Source: Nymphaea colorata
Lineage: Eukaryota > Streptophyta > Magnoliopsida > Nymphaeales > Nymphaeaceae
Direction: 5' to 3'
Length of the DNA: 64,000 nucleotides
NCBI RefSeq assembly: GCF_008831285.2
Contig: NC_045149.1
Span: forward strand, 1,490,001 to 1,554,000
The position numbers and the translations under genes were made by a program. Position 1 is the first letter of the stretch. The number at the start of each line of letters is the position of its first letter. Below the pieces are notes generated by a model. The model did not search any database. It was given only the letters and a program-made list of their open reading frames with translations, and had not been told where the DNA came from. Shown here piece by piece: positions 11,101 through 23,391 of this stretch.

Positions 11101-11370
11101 TCCTTCCAGGTGCAGCCCTTGTAGATCAATTCCAATGACTCGTCGGCTGCAATTGTTGCAGGAGACCCCTTTCCAGTTGCAGTAGCTAGAGCTATGGTTC
11201 CAAGAAGCCAAAGAACCAGAAGGGTTGCTCACGAGGCTCTTCAAGGACAACAAGGCTTCGTGATCAGCGATGGAATCACTGGGAGATGAACCAACAAATA
11301 AAGAGCAAGAGAACAACAGAAATATGACAGAAGCAGCCGGAGTTGGAAGCAAAAATTTGAGAGCCATCAT
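8193..11370 (-). pseudogene. LRR receptor-like kinase (LRR-XII, Xa21/EFR-like), pseudogene
   Basis: The likely start is one of two adjacent ATGs at 11370 and 11367, which gives a hydrophobic signal peptide (VIFLLFSCSLFVG); the ATG at 11469 would add a polar 33-residue leader. Next come the LRR N-terminal cap (DHEALLSLKSLV, CNWKGVSC), many LRRs of the LxxLNLSxNxxSGxIP type, the paired-Cys end (NDRVCGG), a membrane helix (9445-9385), and a kinase with GSGSFGSVF, the Lys in VATKVI, HCDLKPSN (non-RD), KVGDFGLA and GYIAPEYG. A 170-bp GT-AG intron (8718-8549) splits the codons of APE, the usual place in this family. Damage: a small deletion near 10214, single lost A residues near 10064 and 9105, a frame change near 9385-9400, and TAA for Tyr at 8905-8903 in the ALEYLHHD stretch. 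Such receptors sense microbial patterns at the plasma membrane; this copy should not make a working one. Confidence 0.93.
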
Positions 11371-11469
11371 GGTGGTACGTAAAATTAGTTGAACTTTGTG
11401 GCGGCATGGACAGGGAAAGAGCTCCTTGTTTGTAGGAGAAGAAATAAGGCACCTAAATTTTGATGCCAC

Positions 11470-12368
11470 TTGAGTCGAGCACTAATTGTCGATCTTCCTC
11501 TAGCATGAAAATGTAGGAAAAAATAGTTTGCGTTTGTGGATTGGCCACTGCATGCCGGCGAAGACTGACAAAAAGGAAATTCACAATCTAGCGGGTCCCC
11601 CTTTTCTTTTCACAAAGAAATGGCGATAATTCTTTTGAGCCACTCTTCATTCTATACGGAGACTCATTATCTTCACTTCTCTTTTTTTATTTACAAGTGA
11701 TATTAGACATGGTGATATTTAATTTTCTTATAAGATCGAAAAATAGTTTTTAGTGATTTAAAAGATGACGTCAGTGAGCATAAAGTTTTCACTGCAACAA
11801 GACTTAATTTGAATTTTTTTAAACTGTCATTATAAGTTTAACCTATTTATTCTAAAGAAAACCCAAAAAAGAGCTTAATAGACTTTTTATTTTAGTAAAT
11901 GAGGTCAGTTGCTCTTTTTCTTCCATTCAAGTTTTTCTACAAGAAGAAAAAGGTGTCAAAAGTTTGATTCTTAATGATTGATGACATACGTACCCGTCTT
12001 TTTTGAAAAAGAAATGGACGTTTTCATGGTTGATGACTTAGGTACCTGCCTTTTCTAAAAAAGAAATGGACATTTTCATCCGCTATCCTGCACCATCATT
12101 TTATATGGAGTCTCTGTTTCTTCATTTATTTGACAGGACCTTTGATGTTTGACTTTCCATTCACAAAATAAAAATATTCTAACTAAAATTTAAAGAAAAA
12201 TGTAATTTAGTATTTGTAAAAATTTTGAAAAATTCAGTTAGCTTCTACAAAAAGTTTTCAAAAATAGTATTTCATATCGTTTATAATGACCGGCCACCCA
12301 ATAAAAAAATTATGACACATTTAACTATGCCTTCTCAGCTCTATTTTATATATATGGCTAGGAAAATT
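11470..12368. other. Non-coding 5' flank of the receptor kinase pseudogene
   Basis: The stretch is AT-rich and no gene is supported. It holds a ~52-bp tandem duplication at 11977-12080 in which both units contain TTGATGAC and GAAATGGAC. No clear promoter element can be called. Confidence 0.5.
11977..12080. repeat. ~52-bp tandem duplication, two units
   Basis: Units 11977-12028 and 12029-12080 share TTGATGAC, GTACC, a T-rich stretch and AAAGAAATGGAC, with a few substitutions. Confidence 0.7.
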
Positions 12369-12592
12369 GAATGGTGACTCCGTTTTGTAGATTCACTCAA
12401 CCATCTAATCAAGTCTGTCCAATCCATTATGATGGGCGGTTAAGAGAAAAATAAGGAAAAAATTATGGGTATTTTCGTTATATAGTAATAATTTATACTT
12501 TTATCTCATTGTTTATCTTTCAACCATTCATTTGCTTAGATGATGGTCCTAATTAGATGGTTGGGTGACTCTAGATAGCGAAAGTGACCATT

Positions 12593-12594
<2 letters not shown>
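12369..12594. mobile_element. MITE-like element beside (TA)n, copy 1
   Basis: The ends form imperfect inverted repeats of about 40 bases: AATGGTGACT on the left, AGTGACCATT on the right. The inner arms CACTCAACCATCTAAT (12394-12409) and ATTAGATGGTTGGGTG (12552-12567) pair well. The element has no coding capacity. It is bordered by TATATATA on the left (12346-12354) and a longer (TA)n on the right (12598-12630). Copies 2 and 3 at 45086 and 46992 have similar length, ends and TA-repeat flanks. Confidence 0.65.

Positions 12595-12597
<3 letters not shown>

Positions 12598-12630
<33 letters not shown>
12598..12630. repeat. (TA)n microsatellite
   Basis: An uninterrupted run of TA dinucleotides lies directly at the right edge of the MITE-like element. 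Confidence 0.9.
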
Positions 12631-12632
<2 letters not shown>

Positions 12633-12990
12633 ACCATTTGACATATATATGAGTAATTGGTAAAAAGCAGACATTTAGGTCAAGGATAAAAATCAGTCCC
12701 ATTGATTTTTTATTAAAAAAAATATTTTAAATAAAATATAAACATCTAAGGCTATTTTGATATAAATCATGCTTTGATTCAAGTTGTTTTAATGAAAAAT
12801 GTTGATTTTTTTTTATCATGTCATGGAAACGGTTTATCTTTTTAATTATAAAAACACAATCGAAGTCTAACAAATGATTAACTTAGTGTATGTTTTGCAT
12901 CAACTCATTCTTAAGATCATATCAACAAGTTCATCAACAAGTTCAGATTGCAAAAAAAAACATTTTAGAAATCAAAATCAAATGGTCTAT

Positions 12991-15900
12991 TGTTCGCATC
13001 TCCAAAAATCTTTGGTATTTTGGTTTTTGGAGTGCTTCAGAAAAATGAGTTTTGTTTAAAAAAAGAGAGAGAAAGGGACTCTTCCGTCCGTACGAAGATC
13101 AACCGTTGCCGGCGCCTTTACCAAGGGTAATCAATCCAAAAGCTATGTTTATTATTGATGCGTTTCATTTTGGCTTAAACATCTTTTCACTCTATATGCA
13201 GTGTAGTGTTTGAGAAAAATGTTGAAAGTTTGAAGTTTCAAACTTTTGAAAAGATTCTTGAAGAATCACTTGAAAGTGTAGAACATTTTTGTTTGAGAAA
13301 ATCATTACAAATATTGTTTGAAATCACTTGAAGATCATTTTTTTGGAAATCATTTTGGTGATCTCTTAAGACTTTAAGTGGGTTTGAGATTTTGCTCTAA
13401 TTCAGTTACCACATAATTAGAGCTCCATCTCCTCTTGCTTAAGTTCTTTGGAGTGGTGCTTGTGACCACAAGTGATGTTAAGTGAGTGTAATGCATGAAT
13501 GCATTGATCTTATATGATTAAAGCATTCCTACCACAACATTCATATAAAAACATTTATACCACCACATTCATCTAAGATTTTTGTTATAAATATTTTTGA
13601 TGAAAAAGAAAAGTTTTTGAAAATAGAATAAGATTGTAGATCCTCAAACATGATTCTAATATTAGGTCATTACTTTGAGTTTTGGTTTTAGTGAAATTGA
13701 CAATTGAAAAATTAAAATCTTAAATAATAAAAATATTGAAAGAATGAAAAAGATGAAAGACTTCCATAAAGAGAAATGTAAAGAAAGAGAGAGAGAAAGA
13801 GATAGCAAAAGTTGTACATATACGTGTACATATCATCGCATATGCACGTATATGAAAGTTTATGAAAATGAGGTTTAAATCAAATAGATAAAAGAAGATC
13901 ATTTTAGAAAGAGAGGGAGATTTAAAAATGGAGTACATGTATACATATTCATATATACGTATACGAGAGTTTGTAAAAGTATGTTAAATAAAAAAGAGAG
14001 AATAACAAAGAAAGATATTCATGTGCGCACATATGTATATAATATGTATATACACACATGTCTTCATGAATATTAAAATCAAGGAATGAATTAAAAATAA
14101 CCGACTTCAATTTTTGATATAGGCCAGAGAGGAACTTGGGCTCACGCAAGAACCTAAGTTAAGTCTTCAAGGCTGCAATAGAAAGGGTTTTTCGAAAATA
14201 TTTTAGAAAACATGATTTCAAATATTTTTGGTATATGAATATAAAACATAGTTACTTAGTTTGTTATAGGGGAATATGTTTCTTCTACCATTGGGTATAG
14301 AAAAAAACTAAACCACACGATAAGGTACTTATTAGGGTTCCTAATAGGATGATTAGAAATGAAACTAGCACAAGATGACATGCAAATGCATATTAACATA
14401 TACATATTCGTGAGGGTTTTCTCCGGGTTGGACAAGCCCCAACCTCAAAAATCCACATGAAAATAGAGAGTCCCCAAACCACACTTTCATTCTCACTGTG
14501 TATTCACATGTAAATAACTATACATGGATAATATCTTAAAATAAAGCAATATTCAAAGAGAAAAAGAAAGCATGATTCAATCATAAAAGGAAATATCATT
14601 TCATCTTGTCATGCTCCCAGTGCACTTAAGCATAGCCTCTTGACTCTAAAATAGAGATTAAGAGCTATCTCATATGACTATGGGGAGATGAAGGTGAGAG
14701 AAAAGAAAAACATCAAAACAAAACTACATTCAAGAAAAGAAAGAACATTATGCAATCATAAAATGAAATATCATCTCCTCTTCTCACGCTTCTGGTGCAC
14801 TCGAGCATATATCCTCTTGACTCTAAGATAGAGATTGAGAGCTATCTCCTATTGCTATGGGGAGATGAAGAGAAGAGGAAAATGGAAAAAATGAAGTGAG
14901 ATTTTGGTTACATATCTCTTATGAGAATGATTTTTAGGAAAATGATCACTCTTTGGTTGGAATAATCTTAGATTCCCTTTGAGTGAAGCTCCAATAAGAT
15001 GCCTTCAAAAGAGTTGTAACTTGATGATGCTTGTTCCAAGTTTGAGAAGAAGAGAGAAATGAAAAGAGGAAGAGGAAGAGGGAAATGGAGGAAGAGAGTT
15101 TGAAAACTCTATGTCATCAAGTGAGAATGCACTAAAGCTTTTCCAAGGGCTAACTCATGCCCAAGAGAGAAGATTGTGGATGTATTTATAGAGAGTTTCG
15201 GAGCCAAAACTCAAAATTTGAATTTTTTTAATTTAACACGAATTTCATGCGAATTTCAAGTATTTTTGAATAATTTAATTTTTTAAAAATAGGCTTTGAC
15301 TAAGTGGGATTGACCACTAGCCCTACAAACACCCATTGGGGTATGGGTAGGGCCATTGCCCACCCAAAAATGCCAAAACCGCCTTCCAAATGGCAGTTTT
15401 TTTCATAAAAATGGAGAGCTCGGCGCGCCAGGTGCTCTATTCGCCTGATGCGCAGAGCACTGCGCACGACAGTGCGCATCCCGCTGCCACAAGCATCGCT
15501 TTGCCAAGTGCCTCGCATGTGGTGCTCGCTCGTGCAAGCGCTCATGTGCGATGGTGCGCTAGTGCGCGCCGACGAGTGCTTCTCCATTCTTTTTTTTTTT
15601 AAATAAATAAATAAAAAGGTAAAACGGAATAAAATAAGATAAAACCAAATAAAAAAATATAAAAAATGCATAATCGATAAATAAATAAAGGTGGTTTGTG
15701 TAAGAAGCATAAAACATTTTTTTTTATTTAAAATGTGTAAAAGAAAAGTTTTTGTTAAAAATGGGCGGCTACACCGTGCTCGTTTTGAATCCGGATTTAG
15801 TTCAATTAGCCATCGACATCCTCTAGTGAGTGGGTTAAGCTTCAAAAACATATTTTTGGTGCGAAAATGAAACATAAAACAAGAGGAATGTCTAAGTACG

Positions 15901-16086
15901 TGCCCGATGCTCATAGCACCAGACTTTATCATTTTGAACTTGATTTTGGATTTTGAGTTTGAAACGCTAGATTTGGATCTAAACTTAGGTTTAGAAATTC
16001 ATTTTGAATCGAACAGTCACAAATTTGTTTTAAATCTAAATAATAAAATAATGACCTTTTTTGTTGAAAAATTTGGGGTGATAATA
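12991..16086 (-). repeat. LTR copy A of the Tat-like family (3' LTR of a truncated element)
   Basis: The plus-strand left end reads TGTTCGCATC and the right end GGGGTGATAATA, diverged from the TGTTTGCATC...GATTACA ends of the other three copies. The length is about 3.1 kb. The sequence just right of 16086 (GATGCCCCTCTTTG, then GCTAAGCC) matches the internal 3' end of the 15.4 kb element, so A is a 3' LTR read on the minus strand. It carries only two of the hairpin-cored tandem units (near 14608 and 14786) and a CpG-dense block at 15415-15590. The open frames within it (for example 15300-15932) are not genes. Confidence 0.8.
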
Positions 16087-16690
16087 GATGCCCCTCTTTG
16101 CTGCTAAGCCATTATTTGTCCTGCTTAGTGGCCAAGATAAGCACCCCAAATTTTGACTGACTAAAATTTTGGCTAAAAAGATTAAAAATGTTGGAAATGC
16201 ATTTTAGGTTTTAACCCCTTACCTGAATGGGTTGTATGAGCTAATGTTGCAGGTCTAACCCCTTGCCTGCACGGGTTTGCTGATATCAAATTCAGGTTTA
16301 GCCCCCTTGAATGGGCTGCCTTGATTTGCATCGCAAGTTTAACGCCTTACCTGTGTGAGTTGCTTTGGCTTCTATTGCAGGTTTTACCCCTTAACCTGCG
16401 TGAGTTGCTTTGGCTTGCATTGCAGGTTTAACCCTTTTACCTACGTTGGTTGCTCTTTTGTCCATAGTTTCAGGTTTTACCCATTTCCTGAATGGGTTGC
16501 TCGATAACAAGTGGCAATGCCAAGAAAGAACCTTCATCACCTCAAACGCCTTTGTTGAAGCAATGGATGAGACCCTATTGCTCATTCATTGGTTGTGACA
16601 AAAAAAATTCCTATCACCTCGACTGCCTTTTGGTGAAATTTTTGTTTTCACCCAAGGCTGGATTTCGAACTTGTTAAAATTCCTGGGAGG
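16087..16690 (-). repeat. Tat-like 3' UTR: polypurine tract and ~55-bp subrepeats
   Basis: On the minus strand the bases just before the LTR are purine-rich (CAAAGAGGGGCATC), which fits a polypurine tract. From about 16195 to 16500 a unit of roughly 55-60 bases recurs five or six times, each with GCAGGTTTAACCCCTTACCTG-like and GTGAGTTGCTTTGGCTT-like words. The same subrepeats occur in the complete element at 27535-27780. Known Tat/Ogre elements have variable tandem repeats at this place. The stretch 16500-16690 links to the satellite-like array and holds no recognisable gene. Confidence 0.75.
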
Positions 16691-16699
16691 ATTCAGTTT

Positions 16700-19640
16700 A
16701 GTTTACACTCAAATAAAATTGTGTTTACAAGGATGTATTAAGCACTCAAAAAATTAAATGCAACCACACTGTATGGACTAGTTTTATGATAAAAAGGCAT
16801 TTACTAAAAGGTAATAAACAGTCGGATAAAACAAATTACGATAATGCAACTGCAAGATTCAGTTTACAATGCACTCAAATAAAATTTTGTCTACAAGAAC
16901 GCGATAAGCACTCAAAAAAAAGTAAATGTGACAACGACACTATATGGACTTATTTGATGATGAAAGGACATTTACTAAGAGATATAAGTACTTGGAGAAA
17001 ATAGATTGCAACACTATAAGATTCGTTTTGCAATACACACAATTGAAGTCGTGTTTAGAAAGATGTGATAAACACTAAAAAAAAATAAATGTGAGAATGT
17101 CACTATATGGACTGGTTTTATGATAAAACGGCGAATACTAAGAGTTGATAGGCAATCAAATAAAATAGATTCCAATAATGAGACTGTAGGATTTGTTTTA
17201 TGAGACACTAAAATAAAATTGTGTTTAAAATGATGTGATAAGCACAAAAAATCACGTGATAACACAACTACTGAATTCATTTTTTGATACACTAAAGTAA
17301 AATTGTGTTTACAAGGATGTGACACTATATGGATTAGTTTATTAATAAAAAGGCATTTACTGAGAGGCGATAGACAATCAGACAAAACAGATTGTGATAA
17401 CACTACTACAAGATTCATTTTATTACACCTCCAAATAAAATTGTGTTTACAAAGACACAATAAGCACTCGAAAAAATTAAAAGTGGCTACGACACTGTAT
17501 GTATTAGTTTCACAATAAAATGACATTTACTAATAGGCGATAAGCAATCAGATAAAATAGATTGTGATAATGTAACTGCATAATTCATTTACGATACACT
17601 CAAATGGAAAGGTGTCTAAAAGGATGTGATAAGCACTCTACAAAATTAAATGCGACAACGACACTAGAAGGATTAGTTTACAAGGACAAAACTCGCACTC
17701 CAAAAAATTTAAATGCCACAAGGACACTGTATGGATTGATTTTACGAAAAAAATGTGATTACTAATAGGCGATAAGCAGTCACACAAATCAAATTGCGAC
17801 AATGCAACTGCATGATTAATTTTTAGATACACTCAAGGAAGCGATATGTACTCCAAAAGAAAATTAAATGCAACAATGACACTATATGGATTGGTTTTAT
17901 GATAGAAAGACGTTTAATAAGTTGTGATAAGCATTCAAACAAAAATCGTGTGATAAGGCAACTACTGGATTCCTTGTATGATACATTAAAATAAAATTGT
18001 GTTTTTGAGGATGTGATAAACATAAAAAATCATGTGATAATGCAACTAGAGGATTCATTTTACGATATGCTCAAGTAAAATCATGCTTACAAGGACACCA
18101 TAGGGCACTCGAAAAATAAAAAGTGACAATGACATTGTATGAACTGGTGTTTTGATGAAAGACATTTACTAAGAGGCAATAAGCACTTTGACAAAATAGA
18201 TTGAGATAATGCAACTAGAGAATTCATGTAGGGATACACTCAAATAAAATCGTGTTTACAAAGTTGTGATAAGAACTCAAAAAAATTAAATGCAACGACG
18301 ACACTGTATGGGTTGTTTTTTCAATAAAAAGGCACTTACTAAGAAATGACAAGTAGTGAGACAAAAATAGTTTGTGATAAAGCAATTATAGGGTTCATTT
18401 TATGATACATTTCATTAAAATAATGTTTACAAAGATGCAATAAGCACAAAAAAATATGCAATAATGAAATTACAAGATTTGATTTATGATATACCCAATT
18501 AAATCGTGCTTACAAGGAATGGACTGGTTTTGTAATAAAAAGGTGTTTACTAAGAGGTGATAAGTAGTCAAACAAAATAGATTGTGATAAAGAAACTACA
18601 AAATTTGTTTGGGATACACTCATATAAAATCATGTTTGCAAGGACACAATAAGCTATCAAAAAAATGAAATGTGACAATGACACTGTATGGTCTGGATTT
18701 ATAATAAAATTATGATAAATAGTTAGACAACATAGATTGTGATAAAGCAATTGCAGTAATCGTTTTTCGATGCAATCAAATAAAATTGTGTTTACAAGGA
18801 TGTGGAAATCACTTAAAAAAATTAAATGCAACGACACTGTTTGGACTAGTTTTTTGGTAAAAAAGGCGTTTAGAAAGTGGCCATAGGTAGTCGAACAAAA
18901 CAGATTGTGATAACAAAACTACATAATTCATCTTAAGAATAATAAAATAAAATCATATTCAGAATGACGCGATAAGGACTCAGAGTAATTGATCAACATT
19001 GTATGGACTTGTTTGACATAAGAAGTCATTTACTAAGAGGCGATAAGCTGTTAGACAAAAAATTGAGCGCTAACAGAACTACATGATTCATTTACGATAC
19101 ACACAAAGAAAAACGTGTTTACATGGATGCGATAAGTTCTCGAAAAAATTAAATAACATAATGACAATGTATGGATTGGTTTTACGATAAAAAAGCATTT
19201 TATAAGAGGCGATAAACAATCACACGAAACAGATTGCGACAATGCAACTACAGGATTCATTTTGTGATACACTCAAATAAAACTGTGTTTACAAGTCCAC
19301 GATAAGCACTCAAAAAATGTAGGATTTGTTTTATGATATACTCAAATAAAATCATGTTCAATGATGATTGTGTGATAATGCAGATGCTCGATTTGTTTTA
19401 CAATACGCTCATGTGAAATCATGATTATAAGGATGCGATAAGCACTCAAAAAACATAAATGCAATGACACTATATGCACTAGTTTTACAATCAAAAGGCA
19501 TCTACAAAGAGTGGATAAGCAGTTAGACAAAATAGATTACAATAATGTAATTGTATTGTTGATTTTACGATGCACTCAAATAAAATCATATTTACAATGA
19601 TGCGATAATTACAAAAAAGCATGCCATAATGTGTACGTTG
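16700..19640. repeat. Satellite-like tandem array, ~160-170 bp monomer
   Basis: A diverged monomer recurs about 15-17 times. Its landmarks in order are: a CACTCAAATAAAATTGTGTT-like word, ACAAGGATGTGATAAGCACTC, ACACTGTATGGACTAGTTTT, AAAAGGCATTTACTAAGAGG, and CGATAA..CAGAT..GATAATGCAACT. The GTATGGACT-like landmark lies near 16771, 16941, 17104, 17327, 17497, 17729, 17884, 18137, 18305, 18519, 18685, 18838, 18999, 19169 and 19471, so most steps are 153-170 bases and some are longer because of extra partial units. The open frames inside (for example 17014-17526 minus) arise from the repeat and are not genes. The array begins right after the 3' UTR of the truncated Tat-like element. Confidence 0.85.
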
Positions 19641-19917
19641 CCCCCTTGCTATAAAATGAAATGACAATACAACATATATTATTTGTAGCTATGCTTAGTA
19701 AACCATAGGTATTAGTTAGAGGGAGTGGACCCATTCTTGTCACACACATTCCCAAACATTAATTAAACTAAAAAAAGATGACCCCACTTCATCTCTCTTG
19801 ATTTTTCCCTAAGAGGGACAAGGGGTTCAATGTTTAGCCAACTCTAGTAGTTGTAGAGTTCGTGTAGCTAGCTCTGGCAATTGCCAATGCATTAGACTGG
19901 TAGCTGGGCAGCAAAGG

Positions 19918-22900
19918 TGTTTGCATCCCCAAAATTTTGGTTGGTTTTGGAGTGCTCCAGAAAAATAATGTTTTGTTTTGAAAAAGGAAAGAAAGGGACT
20001 CGTCCGTCGGTACGAGGATCGACCGTTCCCGGCGCCTTTACCGGGGGTAATCAATTCAAGGGCTATGTTCATTGTTGATGCATTTCATTTTAACTTAAAC
20101 ATCCTTTAGATTCTATATGCGGTGTAGAAGATATTGAAAGTTCGATGTTCTAAACTTTTGAAAAGATTCTTGAAGAGTGACTTGAAAATGTGAAATGTTT
20201 TAGAGAAAAAGTAGAATTAGTAAATATCATTTGAAAAGCTCGTGAAACCATTTTGAAATCACTTTAGTGTTCACTTAAGACTTTAAGTAGGTTCGAGATT
20301 TTGCTCTAATTTGGTTACCACCTAGTTAGAACTCTATCTCATCTTGCTTAAGTTCTTTTGGAAAGGTGCTTGTGATCACAAGTGAAATAAAGTGGGTGAG
20401 AATGCATAAATGCATTGATCCTATATAATTGGAAAGAAAAATTATTCATTCCTACTATAACATTCATCTAAGAATTTTGTTTTTGTAATTATTATATATA
20501 AGAAGGAAAAGTTTTTTTTTGAAAGGGGATTGGGATTGTAGACTATCAAGCATGATTCCAATATTGGGTTATTACTTGGTTTGTAGTCATAATAAAATTG
20601 GTAAATAAAAAGATCATGAGAGGAGAATGTTAAAAAGAATATAAAAGATAAAACACTCTTATGAAAAGAAAGAGAGACAGATAGAGAAAGACATGCATAT
20701 ATGTGCACATACCATCACATATACGTATATATGAAAGCTTAAGAGAAAAAGATATATTGGTTTGAAGAGAAAGAGATGTTTTAGAGGAAAAAAAAAATAC
20801 ACACACATATATGGGTATACATAAGAAATTTTGTAAGGAAAGATATTTATCTTGAAAAGAAGAATAAAATATTCGAAAGAGAGGAAATAGAGCACAAGTG
20901 CATGCACATTCATGCACATATAAAAATTTGTAAAATGGATAGTGAAAGCATAGAAAGAGAAAGATGGGGGATCATCACGTGTGCATAGATGCATATAACA
21001 TGTATATACATACGTGACTTTACAAGATTAGAAATTAATGAATAACTTAAAATTACCAACTTCAAGTTCAATGAAGGCCGGAGGGGAGCTTGGACTCATG
21101 CAAGTGTCTAAGCTAAGTCCCTAAGGCCGTATTAGAAGGTTTCTTTTGAAAATATTTTGGAGAATATGATTTATACATAAACATAGAATGTTATTACTTA
21201 GTTTGTCACAAGGGTTATATTTCTTCCACCATTGGGTGTGGAAGAAAACAAGCAATATAACGAGGCACTCATTTGGGTTCCGAATGGGGTGATTAGGAAG
21301 GAAACTTATATGCAACGACACGAGAATGCATTTTTAATATGTACATATTCGTGAAGGTTTCCTTGGGTTGGACAAGCTCAACCTCAAAAATTAATATGAA
21401 GATGAAAATGAAGAACCCCAAGCCACACTCTCATTCTCATCATACATTCACATATAAATAGAAAACCAATCAACTATGCATGGTTGATATATAGACAATA
21501 TTCAAGGAAGGAAAGAGAGAGAGAAAGAGAGAGAGAGAGGATGATGGGAAGAGAAAGATTCAACTATGAATGAGGGCATGACGTAACTATGAAATGAAAG
21601 ATCATCTCATCTTTCCATGCTACCGGTGCACTTGAGCATAGCCTCTTGTCTCTAAGAAGAGAATGAGTGATATCTTCTTTAGCTATGGGGAGATAAAGAT
21701 GCGAAGAAAATAAAGAAAGAAAGATCATGCTATATTCAATAAAAGAGAAAACATGATTCAAACATGAAATGAAAGATTATCCCATTTTTCCATGCTCTCG
21801 GTGCACTTAAGCATAACCTCTTGTCTCTAGAAAAAGGTTGACTGCTATCTCCTTTAGCCATGAGGAGATGAAGATGAGAAGAAAATGAAGAAAGAAAGAC
21901 AATGCTATATTCAATAAAAGAGAAAACATGATTCAATCATGAAATGAAAGATCATCTCATTTTTCTATGCTCCCGGTGCACTTGAGCATAGCCTCTTGTC
22001 TCTAAAAAGAGGTTCAGTGCTATCTCCTTTGGCCATAGGAAGATGAAGATGAGAAGAGAAAATGAAAACAACAACAAGACTATATTCAAGAAAAAGAAAT
22101 AACAATAATAATAATAACATATTAATAAAGAGAAAGAACAACAACAACAAGAATACCTGAAAGAGCATGATTTAATCATAAAATAAAATATCATCTATCT
22201 TCTCATGCTCCCGGTGCACTTGAGCATAGCCTCTTGTCTCTAAAAGAGGTTGAGTGATATCTCCTTTGGCCATGGAGAGATGAAGATGAGAAGAGAAAGA
22301 AGAGAGAAATGAGAGGGATGATGATTACATACCTCTAATGAAAAATGATCTAAGAAATATGAAAACCTTCACTTGAAGATCCCCTTTAGTGAAGCTCCAA
22401 GATGATGCCTCCAAGTAAGTTGTAGCTCACTCCAAGTTGGCGAGGAAAATGGAAAGAGGAGGAGGGGAAGAGAGAGAGCTCAAGAGAAACCCTAAGTCTT
22501 CAAGTGAGAATACTCTAGAGTATCTCCCAAGAACCACTGTTGCCCAAGAGGGGGGGAAATGGGGCGTACTTATAGAGGATTTTGCAGCCAAAAGCCTAAA
22601 ATTTGAATTTTTTTAAATTTCACAACATTTCATCCAAATTTCACATAATTTTGGATTATTTTGAAAAAGAAATGCTTTAAAATGAGTATTGATTGGCCAT
22701 TAGGCTTGTAAAAACATTTGTTGATGTGGGCAGAGTTGTTGCCCACCCAAAAAGACCAAAACCAATCCTTAGAGGGCATTTTTTTTGTCAAAAGGTGGGG
22801 GGAAAGGGGGCAGCCCTGGGCACCAGGCGCAATAGCGTCTGGCACTTTGTCGTGCGCCATCACACGACCGTGACACGCGCGGTCGCGCACGATGCCGTGC

Positions 22901-23386
22901 GACCACGACAGCTCGCGTGCGCGTGTCACGACGTTGTGTGTCGCGCGACTGCATGCCTGGGATGCGTGAGAACTCAAACATTTTTTTAAAATAAAATAAA
23001 ATTTAATAAAATCTAATAAAATAAATATGAAATAGAAAATATTTTTTAAACGTTCATTTTTATTTAAAATATGTAAAAAAGGTTCTTTGTTAAAGGAAAA
23101 TGGGTTGTCAACTCCATTTTGAGTGATTCCAAACTTGCTCCAAATCCGATTTTGGTTTAGTCGATTGTCGACTCGTTCGAGCATGCGACTTGGGTTTAAA
23201 AACACATTTTGGTGTGAGAAATGAGTTTTTAAGACAATGGGAAGGTCTATGCACGCATGACGCTCAAATTTTGTGGTTTCAAACACGATTCAAATTTTGG
23301 ATCTGAAATGCTCGATTTGGATCTGAACTTGGGTTGTGGATCTATTTTGGATCTTCAAAAATTTTCAAAAAATTGGGGTGATTACA
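19918..23386 (-). mobile_element. Solo LTR (copy B) of the Tat-like family
   Basis: The copy starts TGTTTGCATC and ends GGGGTGATTACA, about 3.47 kb. The 5 bases on each side are identical: AAAGG at 19913-19917 and AAAGG at 23387-23391. This perfect target duplication around a single LTR is the mark of a solo LTR formed by LTR-LTR recombination. It carries four hairpin-cored tandem units (near 21618, 21790, 21968, 22204) and a CpG-dense block at 22815-22970 like that in copy A. The minus-strand frame at 22630-23286 lies inside the LTR and has no known domain. Confidence 0.88.
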
Positions 23387-23391
23387 AAAGG

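Noticed and set aside
15300-15932. 210-codon minus-strand open frame
   Set aside because: It lies inside LTR A, over the equivalent CpG-dense block, with low-complexity composition.
17014-17526. 170-codon minus-strand open frame
   Set aside because: Produced by the satellite-like monomers; the repeated Cys/Leu/Ile words follow the repeat period.
22630-23286. 218-codon minus-strand open frame
   Set aside because: It lies wholly within solo LTR B, crosses the CpG-dense block, is not kept open in copies A, C or D, and has no known motif.
12991-23386. LTR copies A and B as the two LTRs of one non-autonomous element
   Set aside because: B has its own perfect target duplication (AAAGG on both sides), and the flank of A (TCTAT at 12986-12990) does not match the right flank of B. 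They are separate insertions.
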